Source: Bordetella genomosp. 11 | GTDB lineage: Bacteria; Pseudomonadota; Gammaproteobacteria; Burkholderiales; Burkholderiaceae_B | Length of the DNA: 64,000 bases | Direction: 5' to 3' | Assembly (NCBI RefSeq): GCF_002261215.1 | Contig: NZ_NEVS01000004.1 | Span: forward strand, 3,162,001-3,226,000 | Shown: one piece after another, positions 34,331 to 44,126 of the stretch | Numbering within the stretch: the first letter of the stretch is position 1 | Layout: each line of letters starts with the position of its first letter | Translations under genes and position numbers: made by a program | The notes under the pieces: model-generated | The model's database searches: none | What the model saw: the letters and a program-made list of their open reading frames with translations, nothing else | What the model was told of the DNA's origin: nothing

Positions 34331-36145
34331 ATGCCCGGCGCCATGCTTAGACGCGCGGCATGGATCTCGGCGTTCCTGCTGCTGACCTGCAGCGCCGATG
34401 CGGCGCAGGTACCGTATGACGACGAAGAAGGCCCCGCGTGGATCGCGGGGCTGCTGGAAGAACAATGGCTGCTGGTCGACCCGATGCTGGGCGCCGCCAT
34501 GCTGGCGGGCACCATGCTGGCGGGATGGAACAGCCATCTGCGCCGCCAGATCAGCAAGCGCCGGCGCAGGGAACATCTTTTGCAGGCCGCGGCGCAATCC
34601 GCCGAATCCGCATCGCGCGCGAAAAGCGATTTCCTCGCCGTCGCCAGCCACGAGATCCGCACCCCCCTGCACGCCATGGCCGGCATGCTGGAGCTCGGCC
34701 TGAAAGAAGCGGCCGCCGGCCAGGATGTACAGGACCACCTGCGTGTGGCGCATGGCGCGGCGCAAGGATTGCTGGATCTGGTGCGAGACATTCTCGACCT
34801 CGAAAAACTGGATCGGGGCAAGCTCGAGCTCCTGCCACGGCGGGCCAATCTGCGCGCGCTGGTGGAATCGGTTGTCGAGGTCTTCAATGGAATGGCGCGC
34901 GACAAGGGCTTGGCACTGCGCTTCGAGGCCGATCGCGGCGCCGATACGGACATCATGGTGGACGCGGTACGCTTCCGGCAAATCGTGTCGAACCTCCTTG
35001 GCAATGCGGTCAAGTTCACCGAGACGGGCCGTGTGGAGGTCCGCGTCAGCACACGCCGGCAGGACAACGCCCGGCTGTCCGCAACGGTGGTCGTGGCCGA
35101 CACGGGTATCGGCATAGACCGGGCGGACCAGGACAAGCTGTTCGCCCCCTACAGCCAGACGCGCGAGGGCGCGCGCGTCCATGGCGGTAGCGGTCTGGGC
35201 TTGAGCATCGCCCGGCGGCTGGCGTCGCTGATGGGCGGCACCCTGCAGCTGGAAAGCGCGCGTGGCGAGGGTTGCACGATACGTTTCGATTTCGACGCGG
35301 AAATCCTGTCCTCGCCGGCGCACGCGGGCGAGCCTGCGCGAGCCTGTGCCGACGCCGGCCCGGCGTTGCAGATATTGGCGGTCGACGACAATGGCCCCAG
35401 CCGCCTGCTGCTGTGCAAGCAACTGGAACATCTGGGACATCGCGTCGTGCTGGCCCGCGGCGGCAGGGCGGCATGGCGGCTATGGCGCGCCGGCGCATAC
35501 CACCTGGTCATCACGGACTGCAATATGGCCGATGGCAGCGGCTACGCGCTGGCACGCCGCATACGCGATGCCGAGGCGGCCCAGGGTGGCGGCTCGTGCA
35601 CGATATGGGCCTACACGGCCAGCGCGCGGCGGAACGAGACCGAGCGCTGCCTGGAAGCCGGCATGGACGCCTGTCTGTTCAAGCCGCTGAGCCTGGACGC
35701 GCTGCGCCATCGGCTGTCCGGCCTGCGGCATGCGCGGGTACGCATCGAAGGCGCGTGGCGGCATGGCCTGCGTTTCGATCCAGGCGCGATCGAATCCCTG
35801 GCCGCTGGCGATAGCGCCATCGCGGATCGGTTCCTGGCCGCGCTTTGGGAAACCGGCGAACAGGACGCCGTCACGCTGGGCAATGCATTGGCCGCTGCCG
35901 ACGCCGCGGCGGCCGGCGACGTGCTGCACGCGGTAAACGGCGTGGCGCGCATGGTCGGCGCCACGGCGTTGGCGGCCGCATGCGTGACGGCGCAAAAGGC
36001 GCTCGAGCGCGACGGGTTTGCCGCGGCACGCAGCGCCTGCCATGCCGCCCAGGAAGAACTGGCGCTGCTGATGCGATCGGTGCGCGCGTGGGCGCAGACC
36101 GGGCGGGATGCCCCCGCGCAAGGGCAGCTTGCCCTTCAGGCCTGA
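34331..36145 (+). CDS. BvgS-like hybrid sensor kinase lacking periplasmic sensor domains
   Basis: A 604-residue phosphorelay kinase. Two hydrophobic helices (about 8-24 and 47-65) enclose only some 25 periplasmic residues. Then come a coiled linker, a HisKA domain with H107 (SHEIRTPLH), an ATPase domain (DTGIGI, GGSGLGLSI), a receiver domain with D352, D353, D396 and K451, and an Hpt-like domain with H533 (LHAVNGVARMVG). BvgS has the same transmitter-receiver-Hpt order, but is about twice as long because of two Venus-flytrap domains and a PAS domain, both absent here. The usual Lys after the Hpt histidine is Asn. It pairs with the adjacent BvgA-like regulator. Confidence 0.88.
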   Translation: MPGAMLRRAAWISAFLLLTCSADAAQVPYDDEEGPAWIAGLLEEQWLLVDPMLGAAMLAGTMLAGWNSHLRRQISKRRRREHLLQAAAQSAESASRAKSDFLAVASHEIRTPLHAMAGMLELGLKEAAAGQDVQDHLRVAHGAAQGLLDLVRDILDLEKLDRGKLELLPRRANLRALVESVVEVFNGMARDKGLALRFEADRGADTDIMVDAVRFRQIVSNLLGNAVKFTETGRVEVRVSTRRQDNARLSATVVVADTGIGIDRADQDKLFAPYSQTREGARVHGGSGLGLSIARRLASLMGGTLQLESARGEGCTIRFDFDAEILSSPAHAGEPARACADAGPALQILAVDDNGPSRLLLCKQLEHLGHRVVLARGGRAAWRLWRAGAYHLVITDCNMADGSGYALARRIRDAEAAQGGGSCTIWAYTASARRNETERCLEAGMDACLFKPLSLDALRHRLSGLRHARVRIEGAWRHGLRFDPGAIESLAAGDSAIADRFLAALWETGEQDAVTLGNALAAADAAAAGDVLHAVNGVARMVGATALAAACVTAQKALERDGFAAARSACHAAQEELALLMRSVRAWAQTGRDAPAQGQLALQA

Positions 36146-37320
36146 TCGCCCAGCACCGCCGCCGGCACGAACACGGTACCCGCCATCAGGCGACGCGCGC
36201 TGCGGCTCAGCGTCACCTTGGTGACCTCCCAACGGCCTTCCGCCTGGCGCGCCTCCGCGCCGACCCGCAGGCGGCCGGATGCATGCCCGAAGCACAAGGC
36301 ATCCCGGGCGCCCCCCAGAATGCGGCTGACGATGGTATCCGGCACGGCCGCCGCGGCGGCAATGGCCACCGCGCCCGTCCCCGTCATCGCGTGATGCAGC
36401 TGGCCCATCGACATGATGCGCGCGGCGATGTCGATGTCGGAAGCCTCCACCGCGTTGCCGCTGGAGGCGACGTAGCTGGCCGGCGGGCCGAAGAAGGCCA
36501 GCTTGGGCGTGTGCTGGCGCGTCGCGGTGGCTTCGTCCGCCGTGCGTGCCGCGCCCATCGCCACGGCCGCATGCGCGCGTATCAGTTCCAGGCGCGCCAG
36601 CAACGGCGCGTCGCCGTTGATGCGCGCCTGGCTTTCGGTGCCGGTCAGGCCCAGTGCCGCCGCTTCCACCAGTACGGCGGGATTGCCGGCATCGATCAGC
36701 GTCGCTTCGATGGTACCCACGCCCGGCACCGACAGCATGTCGCGGGGCCGTCCGGTGGGGAACATGCCGCCACCCTGCTCGTCGCCACCGGCACCGGGAT
36801 CGAGGAAGGTCAGCGGTATCTCCGCCGCCGGGAAGGTCACGCCGTCCAGTTCGAAGTCGCCCAGTTCCTGGACCTGGCCGTCACGCATCGGCACCTGCGC
36901 GATGATCCGGCGCTGGATGTTGGCCTGCCAGATGCGTATGGTTGCCACGCCATCCGCGGGAGCCCGCACGAGTCCGCGATGAATGGCGAAAGGGCCGACC
37001 GCGGCGGTCAGGTTGCCGCAGTTGCCGCTCCAGTCCACCAAAGCCTGCCCGATGGCGACCTGGCCGAACCAATAATCGACATCGCAATCGGGTCGCGTGC
37101 TTTTGCCGACGATCACCACCTTGCTGGTGCTGGAAGTCGCCCCGCCCATGCCGTCGATCTGCTTGCCGTAGGGATCGGGGCTGCCCGCCACGCGCAATAG
37201 CACCGCGTCGCGACGCGCCGCGTCGGCCGGCAGGTCCTGCGGCAGGAAAAACACGCCCTTGCTGGTGCCGCCTCGCATGTACAACGCGGGAATCTCTATC
37301 TGTCTGCCTGAGGTAGTCAT
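36136..37320 (-). CDS. prpF: PrpF-family isomerase
   Basis: A 394-residue protein of the PrpF family, related to diaminopimelate epimerase in fold. PrpF isomerises trans- and cis-2-methylaconitate in propionate breakdown; the relative GalD is a 4-oxalomesaconate tautomerase. Family segments are [12 protein letters not shown] near the N terminus, [14 protein letters not shown] and [18 protein letters not shown], the last with the active-site cysteine. The start at 37320 matches the family; the frame upstream to 37446 is not homologous. No methylcitrate genes are nearby, so the substrate remains open. The 3' end overlaps the end of the kinase gene by 10 bases. Confidence 0.85.
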   Translation of the reverse strand: MTTSGRQIEIPALYMRGGTSKGVFFLPQDLPADAARRDAVLLRVAGSPDPYGKQIDGMGGATSSTSKVVIVGKSTRPDCDVDYWFGQVAIGQALVDWSGNCGNLTAAVGPFAIHRGLVRAPADGVATIRIWQANIQRRIIAQVPMRDGQVQELGDFELDGVTFPAAEIPLTFLDPGAGGDEQGGGMFPTGRPRDMLSVPGVGTIEATLIDAGNPAVLVEAAALGLTGTESQARINGDAPLLARLELIRAHAAVAMGAARTADEATATRQHTPKLAFFGPPASYVASSGNAVEASDIDIAARIMSMGQLHHAMTGTGAVAIAAAAAVPDTIVSRILGGARDALCFGHASGRLRVGAEARQAEGRWEVTKVTLSRSARRLMAGTVFVPAAVLGDQA

Positions 37321-37470
37321 CCACATTCCAATCGAAACAGCCACGCCGATGGCTGGGGGCGCTCGGTAACAGGGCTTGCCAGGACCGCGCGCGGGCGGCA
37401 CGATGTTAGCGCCGCCCGCGCATTTGGTAAAAGCCCGTCGCGGCATCCACCTTGCAGAGGAGCCGGTACG

Positions 37471-39867
37471 ATGACCCTATCCCAACCCCCGTTGCAAGTT
37501 CCGCCTGACAGGGCCCTGTCCGACGAAGAATTGCAGGGCATGCAAGCCTATTGGCGCGCCTGCAATTATCTTGCCGTCGGCATGATTTATCTGCGCGCCA
37601 ATCCATTGCTGCGCGAACCTCTGAAGGCGGAACACATCAAGCGCCGGCTATTGGGCCATTGGGGGTCGGACCCCGGGCAATCGTTCACGCTGGTGCATCT
37701 GAATCGGGTCATCCGCCAGCGCGACATGAATGTCATGTTCATTTCCGGCCCCGGGCACGGCGCGCCCGCCACGCTGGCCCACGCTTACCTGGAAGGCCGC
37801 TACAGCGAGATCTATCCGGACCGCAGCCAGGACGAAGCCGGCATGCAGCGTTTTTTCCGGCTGTTTTCCTTCCCTGGCGGCATAGGCTCGCACTGCACGC
37901 CGGAAACGCCGGGATCGATCCACGAGGGCGGCGAACTGGGCTACAGCCTGTCGCACGGCTACGGCGCGGTGTTCGACAACCCGGACCTGGTCGCCGCCGT
38001 CATGGTCGGCGACGGCGAGGCGGAGACCGGGCCGCTGGCGACATCCTGGCATTCCAACAAATTCCTGAATCCCGCGCGCGACGGTGCCGTCCTCCCCATC
38101 CTGCACCTGAACGGCTACAAGATCGCCAATCCCACCATCCTGGCGCGCATCCCGCGGCCTGAACTGGAGGCCCTGCTGACAGGCTACGGCCATCGCCCCT
38201 ACTTCGTCGAAGGCGACGATCCGCAAGCGATGCACCATGCCATGGCGATCGCGATGGACCATTGTTTCGACGAGATCGAGGCCATCCAGCGCCGCGCGCG
38301 CGAAGAAGGCCGGATGGAGCGTCCGCGCTGGCCCATGATCGTGCTGCGCACGCCCAAGGGGTGGACCGGGCCGGAAACCGTCGATGGCCATCGTGTCGCG
38401 GGTTACTGGCGCGCGCATCAGGTACCGGTGGCCGACCCGGTCACGAATCCCGCCAACCTGAAGGTGGTCGAGGACTGGATGCGCAGCTATCGACCGGAAG
38501 AACTCTTTGACGAGCACGGCGCCCCGATGGCCTTTCTGCGGGCGCTGGCACCCGAAGGCGATCGCCGCATCAGCGCCAACCCGCACGCCAACGGCGGGCT
38601 GCTGTGCAAGGCACTGGACCTGCCGGACTTCCGCGAATACGCCATCGACGTGGCCGCGCCGGCATCGTCCTATCTGTCGCCGACCGAGGTATTGGGTAAA
38701 TTCCTGCGCGACGTCATGGCACGCAACATGACGACCTTCCGTTTGTTCGGGCCCGACGAGACCGCCAGCAACAAGCTGACAGCCGTATATGAAGCGTCAC
38801 GCAAGACCTGGATGGCGGAGATGCTGCCGGTGGACGAGGACGGCGGCGAGCTGGCCACGGACGGCCGGGTGATGGAAATGCTTAGCGAGCATACGCTGGA
38901 AGGCTGGCTGGAAGGCTATGTGCTGACCGGCCGCCATGGCTTCTTCGCGACCTACGAGGCCTTCGTCCACGTCATCGATTCGATGTTCAACCAGCACGCC
39001 AAATGGCTGGAGAAAGCCAAGCTGGAGCTGTCCTGGCGCGCCCCCATTCCTTCGATCAATCTGCTGATCACGTCGCTCGTCTGGCGGCAGGACCACAATG
39101 GCTTCACGCACCAGGATCCCGGCTTCCTGGACGTCGTCTGCAACAAGAGCCCGGACATCGTGCGCGTCTACCTGCCGCCCGACGCCAATTGCCTGCTGAG
39201 CGTGGCGGACCACTGCCTGCGCACGCGCGACTACGTAAACGTCATCGTCGCGGACAAGCAGCCCCACCTGCAATACCTGGACCGCGATGCCGCGATCCGG
39301 CATTGCACCAAGGGCATCGGGATCTGGGATTGGGCCTCGACGGACCATGGCAGCGATCCCGATGTGGTGGTCGCCTGCGCCGGCGACGTCGCGACGATGG
39401 AAGCCCTGGCCGCCGTGCAAATTCTGAAAGAGAAGTTCCTGGGCCTGAAGATCCGCTTCGTCAATGTCGTCGACCTCTTCCGGCTGATGCCGGATACCGA
39501 CCATCCGCACGGTCTCTCGGATCCCGACTTCGATTCGCTGTTCACCGCGGACAAGCCGGTCATTTTCAACTTCCACTCCTACCCGGCGCTGGTGCACAAG
39601 CTGACGTACCGCCGCCGCAACCACGCCAATCTTCATGTGCATGGCTACCAGGAGCAAGGCAGTATCAATACCCCGTTCGAACTGGCCATCGTGAACCAGA
39701 TCGATCGCTTCCATCTGGCCATCAATGCCATCGATCGCGTCCCGGCGCTGCAAGGCCGCGGCGCGCACGTCAAGGAATGGCTGCGCGACCAGATCATCAT
39801 CCACACGGACTACGCGCACACCGAGGGCATAGACCGGGACGAAATCCGCAACTGGACCTGGGCCTGA
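37471..39867 (+). CDS. xfp: Xylulose-5-phosphate/fructose-6-phosphate phosphoketolase
   Basis: A 798-residue thiamine-diphosphate enzyme of normal family length, splitting xylulose 5-phosphate or fructose 6-phosphate to acetyl phosphate plus an aldose phosphate. The cofactor motif begins [19 protein letters not shown]. The stretches [29 protein letters not shown] and [16 protein letters not shown] are characteristic. GAGGAG lies nine bases before the ATG. Acetate kinase follows 33 bases later, so acetyl phosphate can be converted directly to acetate and ATP. This is a shunt giving substrate-level energy without decarboxylation. Confidence 0.96.
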   Translation: MTLSQPPLQVPPDRALSDEELQGMQAYWRACNYLAVGMIYLRANPLLREPLKAEHIKRRLLGHWGSDPGQSFTLVHLNRVIRQRDMNVMFISGPGHGAPATLAHAYLEGRYSEIYPDRSQDEAGMQRFFRLFSFPGGIGSHCTPETPGSIHEGGELGYSLSHGYGAVFDNPDLVAAVMVGDGEAETGPLATSWHSNKFLNPARDGAVLPILHLNGYKIANPTILARIPRPELEALLTGYGHRPYFVEGDDPQAMHHAMAIAMDHCFDEIEAIQRRAREEGRMERPRWPMIVLRTPKGWTGPETVDGHRVAGYWRAHQVPVADPVTNPANLKVVEDWMRSYRPEELFDEHGAPMAFLRALAPEGDRRISANPHANGGLLCKALDLPDFREYAIDVAAPASSYLSPTEVLGKFLRDVMARNMTTFRLFGPDETASNKLTAVYEASRKTWMAEMLPVDEDGGELATDGRVMEMLSEHTLEGWLEGYVLTGRHGFFATYEAFVHVIDSMFNQHAKWLEKAKLELSWRAPIPSINLLITSLVWRQDHNGFTHQDPGFLDVVCNKSPDIVRVYLPPDANCLLSVADHCLRTRDYVNVIVADKQPHLQYLDRDAAIRHCTKGIGIWDWASTDHGSDPDVVVACAGDVATMEALAAVQILKEKFLGLKIRFVNVVDLFRLMPDTDHPHGLSDPDFDSLFTADKPVIFNFHSYPALVHKLTYRRRNHANLHVHGYQEQGSINTPFELAIVNQIDRFHLAINAIDRVPALQGRGAHVKEWLRDQIIIHTDYAHTEGIDRDEIRNWTWA

Positions 39868-39900
39868 ATCCTTTTCCATCCTTGCTGCGAGCATGCCGCC

Positions 39901-41049
39901 ATGGCCGTCGACGCGCCCTCCATCCTGGTATTGAACAGCGGATCATCGTCGCTGAAGTTCGCGCTGTTCCTCCCTGGCGGCGATGACGAAGCGGCCGTGG
40001 CCGAAGGTGCCGCGAGCAACATCGGGCGGCCCGATGGCCATCTGCGTATCCGCGACGCGCGGGGCGGGATACTGGCCGAACGGGACCACGACATGCCCAC
40101 GCAAACGCATGCGCTGGATATCCTGGCGCGCACGCTGGCCGACGCAGGCCTGGGTGCCCCATCGGCCGTCGGCCATCGCATCGTGCACGGCGGCCCACAG
40201 CTGCGCACGCACCAGGCGCTCACGCCCGAGGTGGAGGAGCAGTTGCGCCGCGCGATACATTTCGCGCCGCTGCACATTCCCGTCGCGTTGCAGCTTCTGG
40301 AGGGCGCAAGAGCGCGATGGCCCGATGCGGCGCAGTTCGCCTGCCTGGACACGGCCTTCCATCGAACCATGCCGCCCCGTGCCGAGCGCCTGCCCCTGCC
40401 GGCGCGCTACGCGGACGCCGGCGTCGCGCGCTACGGCTTCCACGGCCTGTCGTATGAATCGCTGGTGCGCCGCCTCGGCGCGGACCTGCCGCCGCGGGCC
40501 GTTTTCGCGCACCTGGGCAACGGCGCCAGCCTGTGCGCGGTTCGGGAAGGCAAATCGATCGATACGTCGATGGGCATGACCCCGGCGGGCGGCATCCCCA
40601 TGGGGTCGCGCAGCGGCGACCTGGACCCGGGCGTCGTCCTGTACCTGATGCGCACCGAAGCGCTGCGCGCGGATGACCTGGAAACCCTGATCAACCGCGA
40701 GAGCGGGCTGGCCGGCATCGCCGACGGCGAAAGCGATATGCAGGCGCTGCTTGCGCGCAGCGCCGCGGGCGATGCGCATGCCGCGCTGGCGGTCGACATC
40801 TTCGCGACGTCGGTGCGCAAGCAGATCGGCGCCTATGCGGCATTGATGGGCGGAATCGATCTGCTGGTGTTCACCGGCGGCATCGGCGAGCATAGCGCCG
40901 AGCTACGCCGGCGCATCGTTGCGGGACTGGATTTCCTGGGACTCGGCCCCGCGGTGCCCGGACCGGGCGTCATGGTCGTACCTACCGAGGAAGAGCGCCA
41001 GATGGCGCGGCATTGCCGTGCCCTGATGCGCGGCATGACCCTGCCATAA
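39901..41049 (+). CDS. ackA: Acetate kinase
   Basis: A 382-residue ASKHA-fold kinase making ATP and acetate from acetyl phosphate. Family motifs are LVLNSGSSSLKFALF near the start, RYGFHGLSYESL mid-protein, HLGNGASLCAV, and SMGMTPAGGIPMGSRSGDLD. Length is close to other family members. No phosphotransacetylase gene is present, so the adjacent phosphoketolase is the evident source of acetyl phosphate. It is co-oriented with xfp and very probably co-transcribed. Confidence 0.95.
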   Translation: MAVDAPSILVLNSGSSSLKFALFLPGGDDEAAVAEGAASNIGRPDGHLRIRDARGGILAERDHDMPTQTHALDILARTLADAGLGAPSAVGHRIVHGGPQLRTHQALTPEVEEQLRRAIHFAPLHIPVALQLLEGARARWPDAAQFACLDTAFHRTMPPRAERLPLPARYADAGVARYGFHGLSYESLVRRLGADLPPRAVFAHLGNGASLCAVREGKSIDTSMGMTPAGGIPMGSRSGDLDPGVVLYLMRTEALRADDLETLINRESGLAGIADGESDMQALLARSAAGDAHAALAVDIFATSVRKQIGAYAALMGGIDLLVFTGGIGEHSAELRRRIVAGLDFLGLGPAVPGPGVMVVPTEEERQMARHCRALMRGMTLP

Positions 41050-41112
41050 GCTTGCCATAGGCATGCCACGTGCTGCGCCGAGCCCTGTCTTGCCATTTAC
41101 AGGAGCGCGAAT

Positions 41113-41295
41113 ATGGCCCATCCGCAAAACGAACCGTCCGACAAGCAGGCCGACGACCGGGCGCGTGAAAACCAGCGCAGTCACGGCGACGCACAGCACC
41201 GTACCAAGAAAGACGGCCACACCAGCCAGATCGGTACCGGCTCCGATCAGCACAGCAGCCGCCAGCAGGGTCCCGGCTCGCGGCGGCATTACTAA
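41113..41295 (+). CDS. Small hydrophilic protein, function unknown
   Basis: A 60-residue protein with a good ribosome site (ACAGGAG) before the ATG. It is extremely polar, with abundant Gln, Asp, His, Ser, Arg and Lys and almost no hydrophobic residues (for example RSHGDAQHRTKKDGHTSQIG). It is probably intrinsically disordered. No family is recognised. The composition recalls stress-associated hydrophilins. It lies between ackA and cioAB on the same strand. Confidence 0.6.
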   Translation: MAHPQNEPSDKQADDRARENQRSHGDAQHRTKKDGHTSQIGTGSDQHSSRQQGPGSRRHY

Positions 41296-41462
41296 GCCGC
41301 CGCGGCGTCGTCGCGGCGCACGACCGCCGCGACGACGGCATGGCGGCCAACTGCACTGCAATAGCTGCCCCCTTACTGATCCTGTACACACGCTGCCGAT
41401 GCCGGTAACCTGCCGCAGTCATCACAGCAGCAGCCCGGCCACACGCACGGGGGGAAGCGAAC

Positions 41463-42905
41463 ATGTTAGGCCTGGATGCCTTGACTCTTGCCCGGATACA
41501 GTTCGGGTTCACGATCTCCTTCCACATTATCTTCCCCGCCATCACGATCGGCCTCGCCAGCTACCTGGCGGTACTGGAAGGCCTGTGGCTGGCCACGCGC
41601 AAGACCCTATACCGCGATCTGTATCACTTCTGGCTGAAGATCTTCGCCGTCAACTTCGGCATGGGCGTGGTATCCGGACTGGTCATGGCCTATCAGTTCG
41701 GCACCAACTGGAGCCACTTCTCCACCTTCGCGGGCGGCATTACCGGTCCCCTTCTGGCCTATGAGGTACTGACGGCATTCTTCCTGGAAGCGGGCTTCCT
41801 GGGCGTCATGCTGTTCGGCTGGACCCGTGTGGGTCCGGGCCTGCATATGCTGTCCACCGTCATGGTGGCCATCGGCACGCTGATTTCGGCGACCTGGATA
41901 CTGGCGTCCAACAGCTGGATGCAGACGCCTCAGGGCTACGAAATCATCGGCGGCCGCGCAGTGCCCGTGGACTGGATACAGGTCATCTTCAACCCGTCCT
42001 TCCCCTACCGGTTGGGGCATATGGTCGTCGCGGCCTACCTGAGTACCGCCCTGATGGTGGGCGCGGCCGCCGCCTGGCACCTGCTGCGCGGAAAGGACAC
42101 GCCCGCCACGCGCAAAATGCTGTCCATGGCCATGTGGATGGCCCTGCTGGTCGCGCCCGTCCAGGCCTTCATCGGCGATATGCATGGCCTGAACACGCTG
42201 CAGCACCAGCCCGCCAAGATCGCCGCGATCGAGGGACATTGGGAACAGCCCGCCCCCGGTGCCGGCGCGCCGCTGCTGCTGTTCGGCATCCCCGACATGG
42301 CGGCCGGCGAGACCCGCTACAAGCTGGAGGTCCCGCACCTGGGCAGCCTGATCCTGACCCACACTTGGGACGGCAAGGTGCCCAGCCTGGACGAGTTCGC
42401 GGCGCGGGACAGGCCCAATGCGGCCATTGTGTTCTGGACCTTCCGCGCCATGGTCGGACTGGGCTTGCTGATGATCCTGCTGGGCCTGTGGGGACTGTGG
42501 CTGCGCCGGGGCCGACGCCTGTACGCGCATCGCGGATTCCTGCGCTTCGCGCTGGCCATGGGGCCGGCGGGCCTGGTCGCCATACTGGCAGGCTGGATGA
42601 CGACGGAGATCGGCCGCCAACCCTGGATCGTCTATGGCGTGATGCGTACCGCGGACGCCGTATCGCCCCACGGCGCCGGCCAGTTGGGCTTCACGCTGGC
42701 GCTGTTCGTCGTGGTGTATTTCCTGGTGTTCGGGGCCGGGGTGGCCTACATCCTGAAACTGATCCGGCAAGGCCCGACGCCCGGCGAGGCCGCTACCTCG
42801 CCCCCGGAGGGCGGGCCCGGCCTGGAGCACCATGCGATGCGCCCGCTGTCCGCGGCGCCTGACGAAAACCGGTTGCCGGCCGCCACGCCGGTGTCGGGGA
42901 GCTGA
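41463..42905 (+). CDS. cydA: bd-type quinol oxidase subunit I (CioA-like)
   Basis: A 480-residue membrane subunit oxidising quinol and reducing oxygen. It begins LGLDALTLARIQFGFTISFH, with H21 as a high-spin heme ligand, and has the conserved EIGRQPW motif. The Q-loop after helix 6 is short, as in cyanide-insensitive CioA rather than long-Q-loop E. coli CydA. GGGGGAAG precedes the ATG. It is followed by subunit II and a DUF2474 miniprotein. Such oxidases serve low-oxygen or stressed conditions, complementing the cyo enzyme in this window. Confidence 0.94.
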   Translation: MLGLDALTLARIQFGFTISFHIIFPAITIGLASYLAVLEGLWLATRKTLYRDLYHFWLKIFAVNFGMGVVSGLVMAYQFGTNWSHFSTFAGGITGPLLAYEVLTAFFLEAGFLGVMLFGWTRVGPGLHMLSTVMVAIGTLISATWILASNSWMQTPQGYEIIGGRAVPVDWIQVIFNPSFPYRLGHMVVAAYLSTALMVGAAAAWHLLRGKDTPATRKMLSMAMWMALLVAPVQAFIGDMHGLNTLQHQPAKIAAIEGHWEQPAPGAGAPLLLFGIPDMAAGETRYKLEVPHLGSLILTHTWDGKVPSLDEFAARDRPNAAIVFWTFRAMVGLGLLMILLGLWGLWLRRGRRLYAHRGFLRFALAMGPAGLVAILAGWMTTEIGRQPWIVYGVMRTADAVSPHGAGQLGFTLALFVVVYFLVFGAGVAYILKLIRQGPTPGEAATSPPEGGPGLEHHAMRPLSAAPDENRLPAATPVSGS

Positions 42906-42907
42906 CC

Positions 42908-43915
42908 ATGGGTATCGATCTTCCGCTGATCTGGGCCATCATTATCCTGTTCGCGGTCATGATGTACGTCATCATGGACGGCTTCGACCTGGGCATAGGG
43001 ATCCTGTTCCCATTCTTCCCTGCCAAGGAAGACCGCGACACCATGATGAATACCGTGGCGCCGGTCTGGGACGGCAACGAAACATGGCTGGTGTTGGGCG
43101 GGGCGGGCCTGCTTGCCGCGTTCCCGCTGGCATACGGCGTGGTATTGAGCGCCCTTTACCTGCCCATCATCCTGATGCTGGTGGGCCTGGTATTCCGCGG
43201 GGTGGCCTTCGAGTTTCGCTTCAAGGCCAGCGATGCGCGCCGCCACTGGTGGGATAAGGCTTTCATCTGCGGATCCATACTGGCGACATTCTTCCAGGGC
43301 GTGACGCTGGGGGCGTATATCGGCGGCTTGCGCGTGGTCGACGGCGTCTATGCCGGGCAGCCCTTCGACTGGCTCAAGCCATTCAGCCTGTTCACCGGCT
43401 TCGCGTTGCTGGGCGCTTATGCGCTGCTCGGCAGCACCTGGCTGGTCATGAAAACGGAAGGCGAGCTGCTGGGCCGCGCCCGCGCCGTCGCGATAGGCTC
43501 GGCGTGGGCGGTCCTGGCGGCGATCGTCGCCATCAGCATCTGGACGCCGCTGCTGGGCGCGAACATCGCGCGGCGCTGGTTCAGCGTGCCCAACATTTTC
43601 TATTTCGCGCCGGTGCCGCTGCTCGTGCTGCTGTTCCTGGCAATGCTGATCCGGACCGTACGGCGCGACGCGCACGCCGCGCCTTTCGTTTGTGCCCTGG
43701 GGCTGGTATTCCTGGGCTATACGGGCCTGGGCATCAGCGTATGGCCCAACGTCATACCGCCCGGCGTGTCGATATGGGATGCGGCCGCGCCGCCCCAAAG
43801 CATGGGCTTCGCGCTGGTCGGCGCATTGCTGATCGTGCCCATCATCCTGATGTACACGGCCTGGGGCTATTACGTGTTCCGGGGCAAGGTCCGGCAAGGC
43901 GAAGGCTATCACTGA
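42908..43915 (+). CDS. cydB: bd-type quinol oxidase subunit II (CioB-like)
   Basis: A 335-residue subunit with eight or nine transmembrane helices. The N-terminal motif VIMDGFDLGIGILFPFF, the segment APVWDGNETWLVLGGAGLLA and the loop FRGVAFEFRFKA are family signatures. It begins 2 bases after cydA and ends at 43915. A 38-residue membrane protein follows, as in other cioAB operons. Confidence 0.95.
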   Translation: MGIDLPLIWAIIILFAVMMYVIMDGFDLGIGILFPFFPAKEDRDTMMNTVAPVWDGNETWLVLGGAGLLAAFPLAYGVVLSALYLPIILMLVGLVFRGVAFEFRFKASDARRHWWDKAFICGSILATFFQGVTLGAYIGGLRVVDGVYAGQPFDWLKPFSLFTGFALLGAYALLGSTWLVMKTEGELLGRARAVAIGSAWAVLAAIVAISIWTPLLGANIARRWFSVPNIFYFAPVPLLVLLFLAMLIRTVRRDAHAAPFVCALGLVFLGYTGLGISVWPNVIPPGVSIWDAAAPPQSMGFALVGALLIVPIILMYTAWGYYVFRGKVRQGEGYH

Positions 43916-43942
43916 GGCGGCTACGCCGCGCGACGCATGCGA

Positions 43943-44059
43943 ATGTGGAAAAAACTTGCCTGGTTGGTGATGATCTGGACGGCCAGCGTTGCAGTGATGG
44001 GCGGCGTCGCGCTCGTCGTGCGCTGGCTCATGTCGGTCGCCGGGCTGACGCTGCATTAG
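43943..44059 (+). CDS. DUF2474-family oxidase miniprotein
   Basis: A 38-residue single-helix protein, MWKKLAWLVMIWTASVAV followed by a second hydrophobic stretch and a short tail. An in-frame ATG at 43937 would add two residues. The WKKLAWLVxIW start is the hallmark of the DUF2474 proteins that follow cioAB genes. By analogy with CydX it probably stabilises the oxidase in the membrane. It lies 27 bases after cydB and is easy to miss because of its size. Confidence 0.8.
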   Translation: MWKKLAWLVMIWTASVAVMGGVALVVRWLMSVAGLTLH

Positions 44060-44070
44060 CGTATGCGTCC

Positions 44071-44092
44071 GGGCGGCGCGCGCTCGCCGCCC
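44071..44092. terminator. Hairpin between convergent genes
   Basis: GGGCGGCG (44071-44078) and CGCCGCCC (44085-44092) form an 8-base-pair stem with a 6-base loop. It lies between the convergent oxidase and deacetylase genes. There is no T run on either strand, so it may slow polymerase or protect 3' ends rather than act as a classical terminator. Confidence 0.4.
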
Positions 44093-44126
44093 ACCGCGCA
44101 TCGCGCGGCGCAGACGCCGGGCAGCC

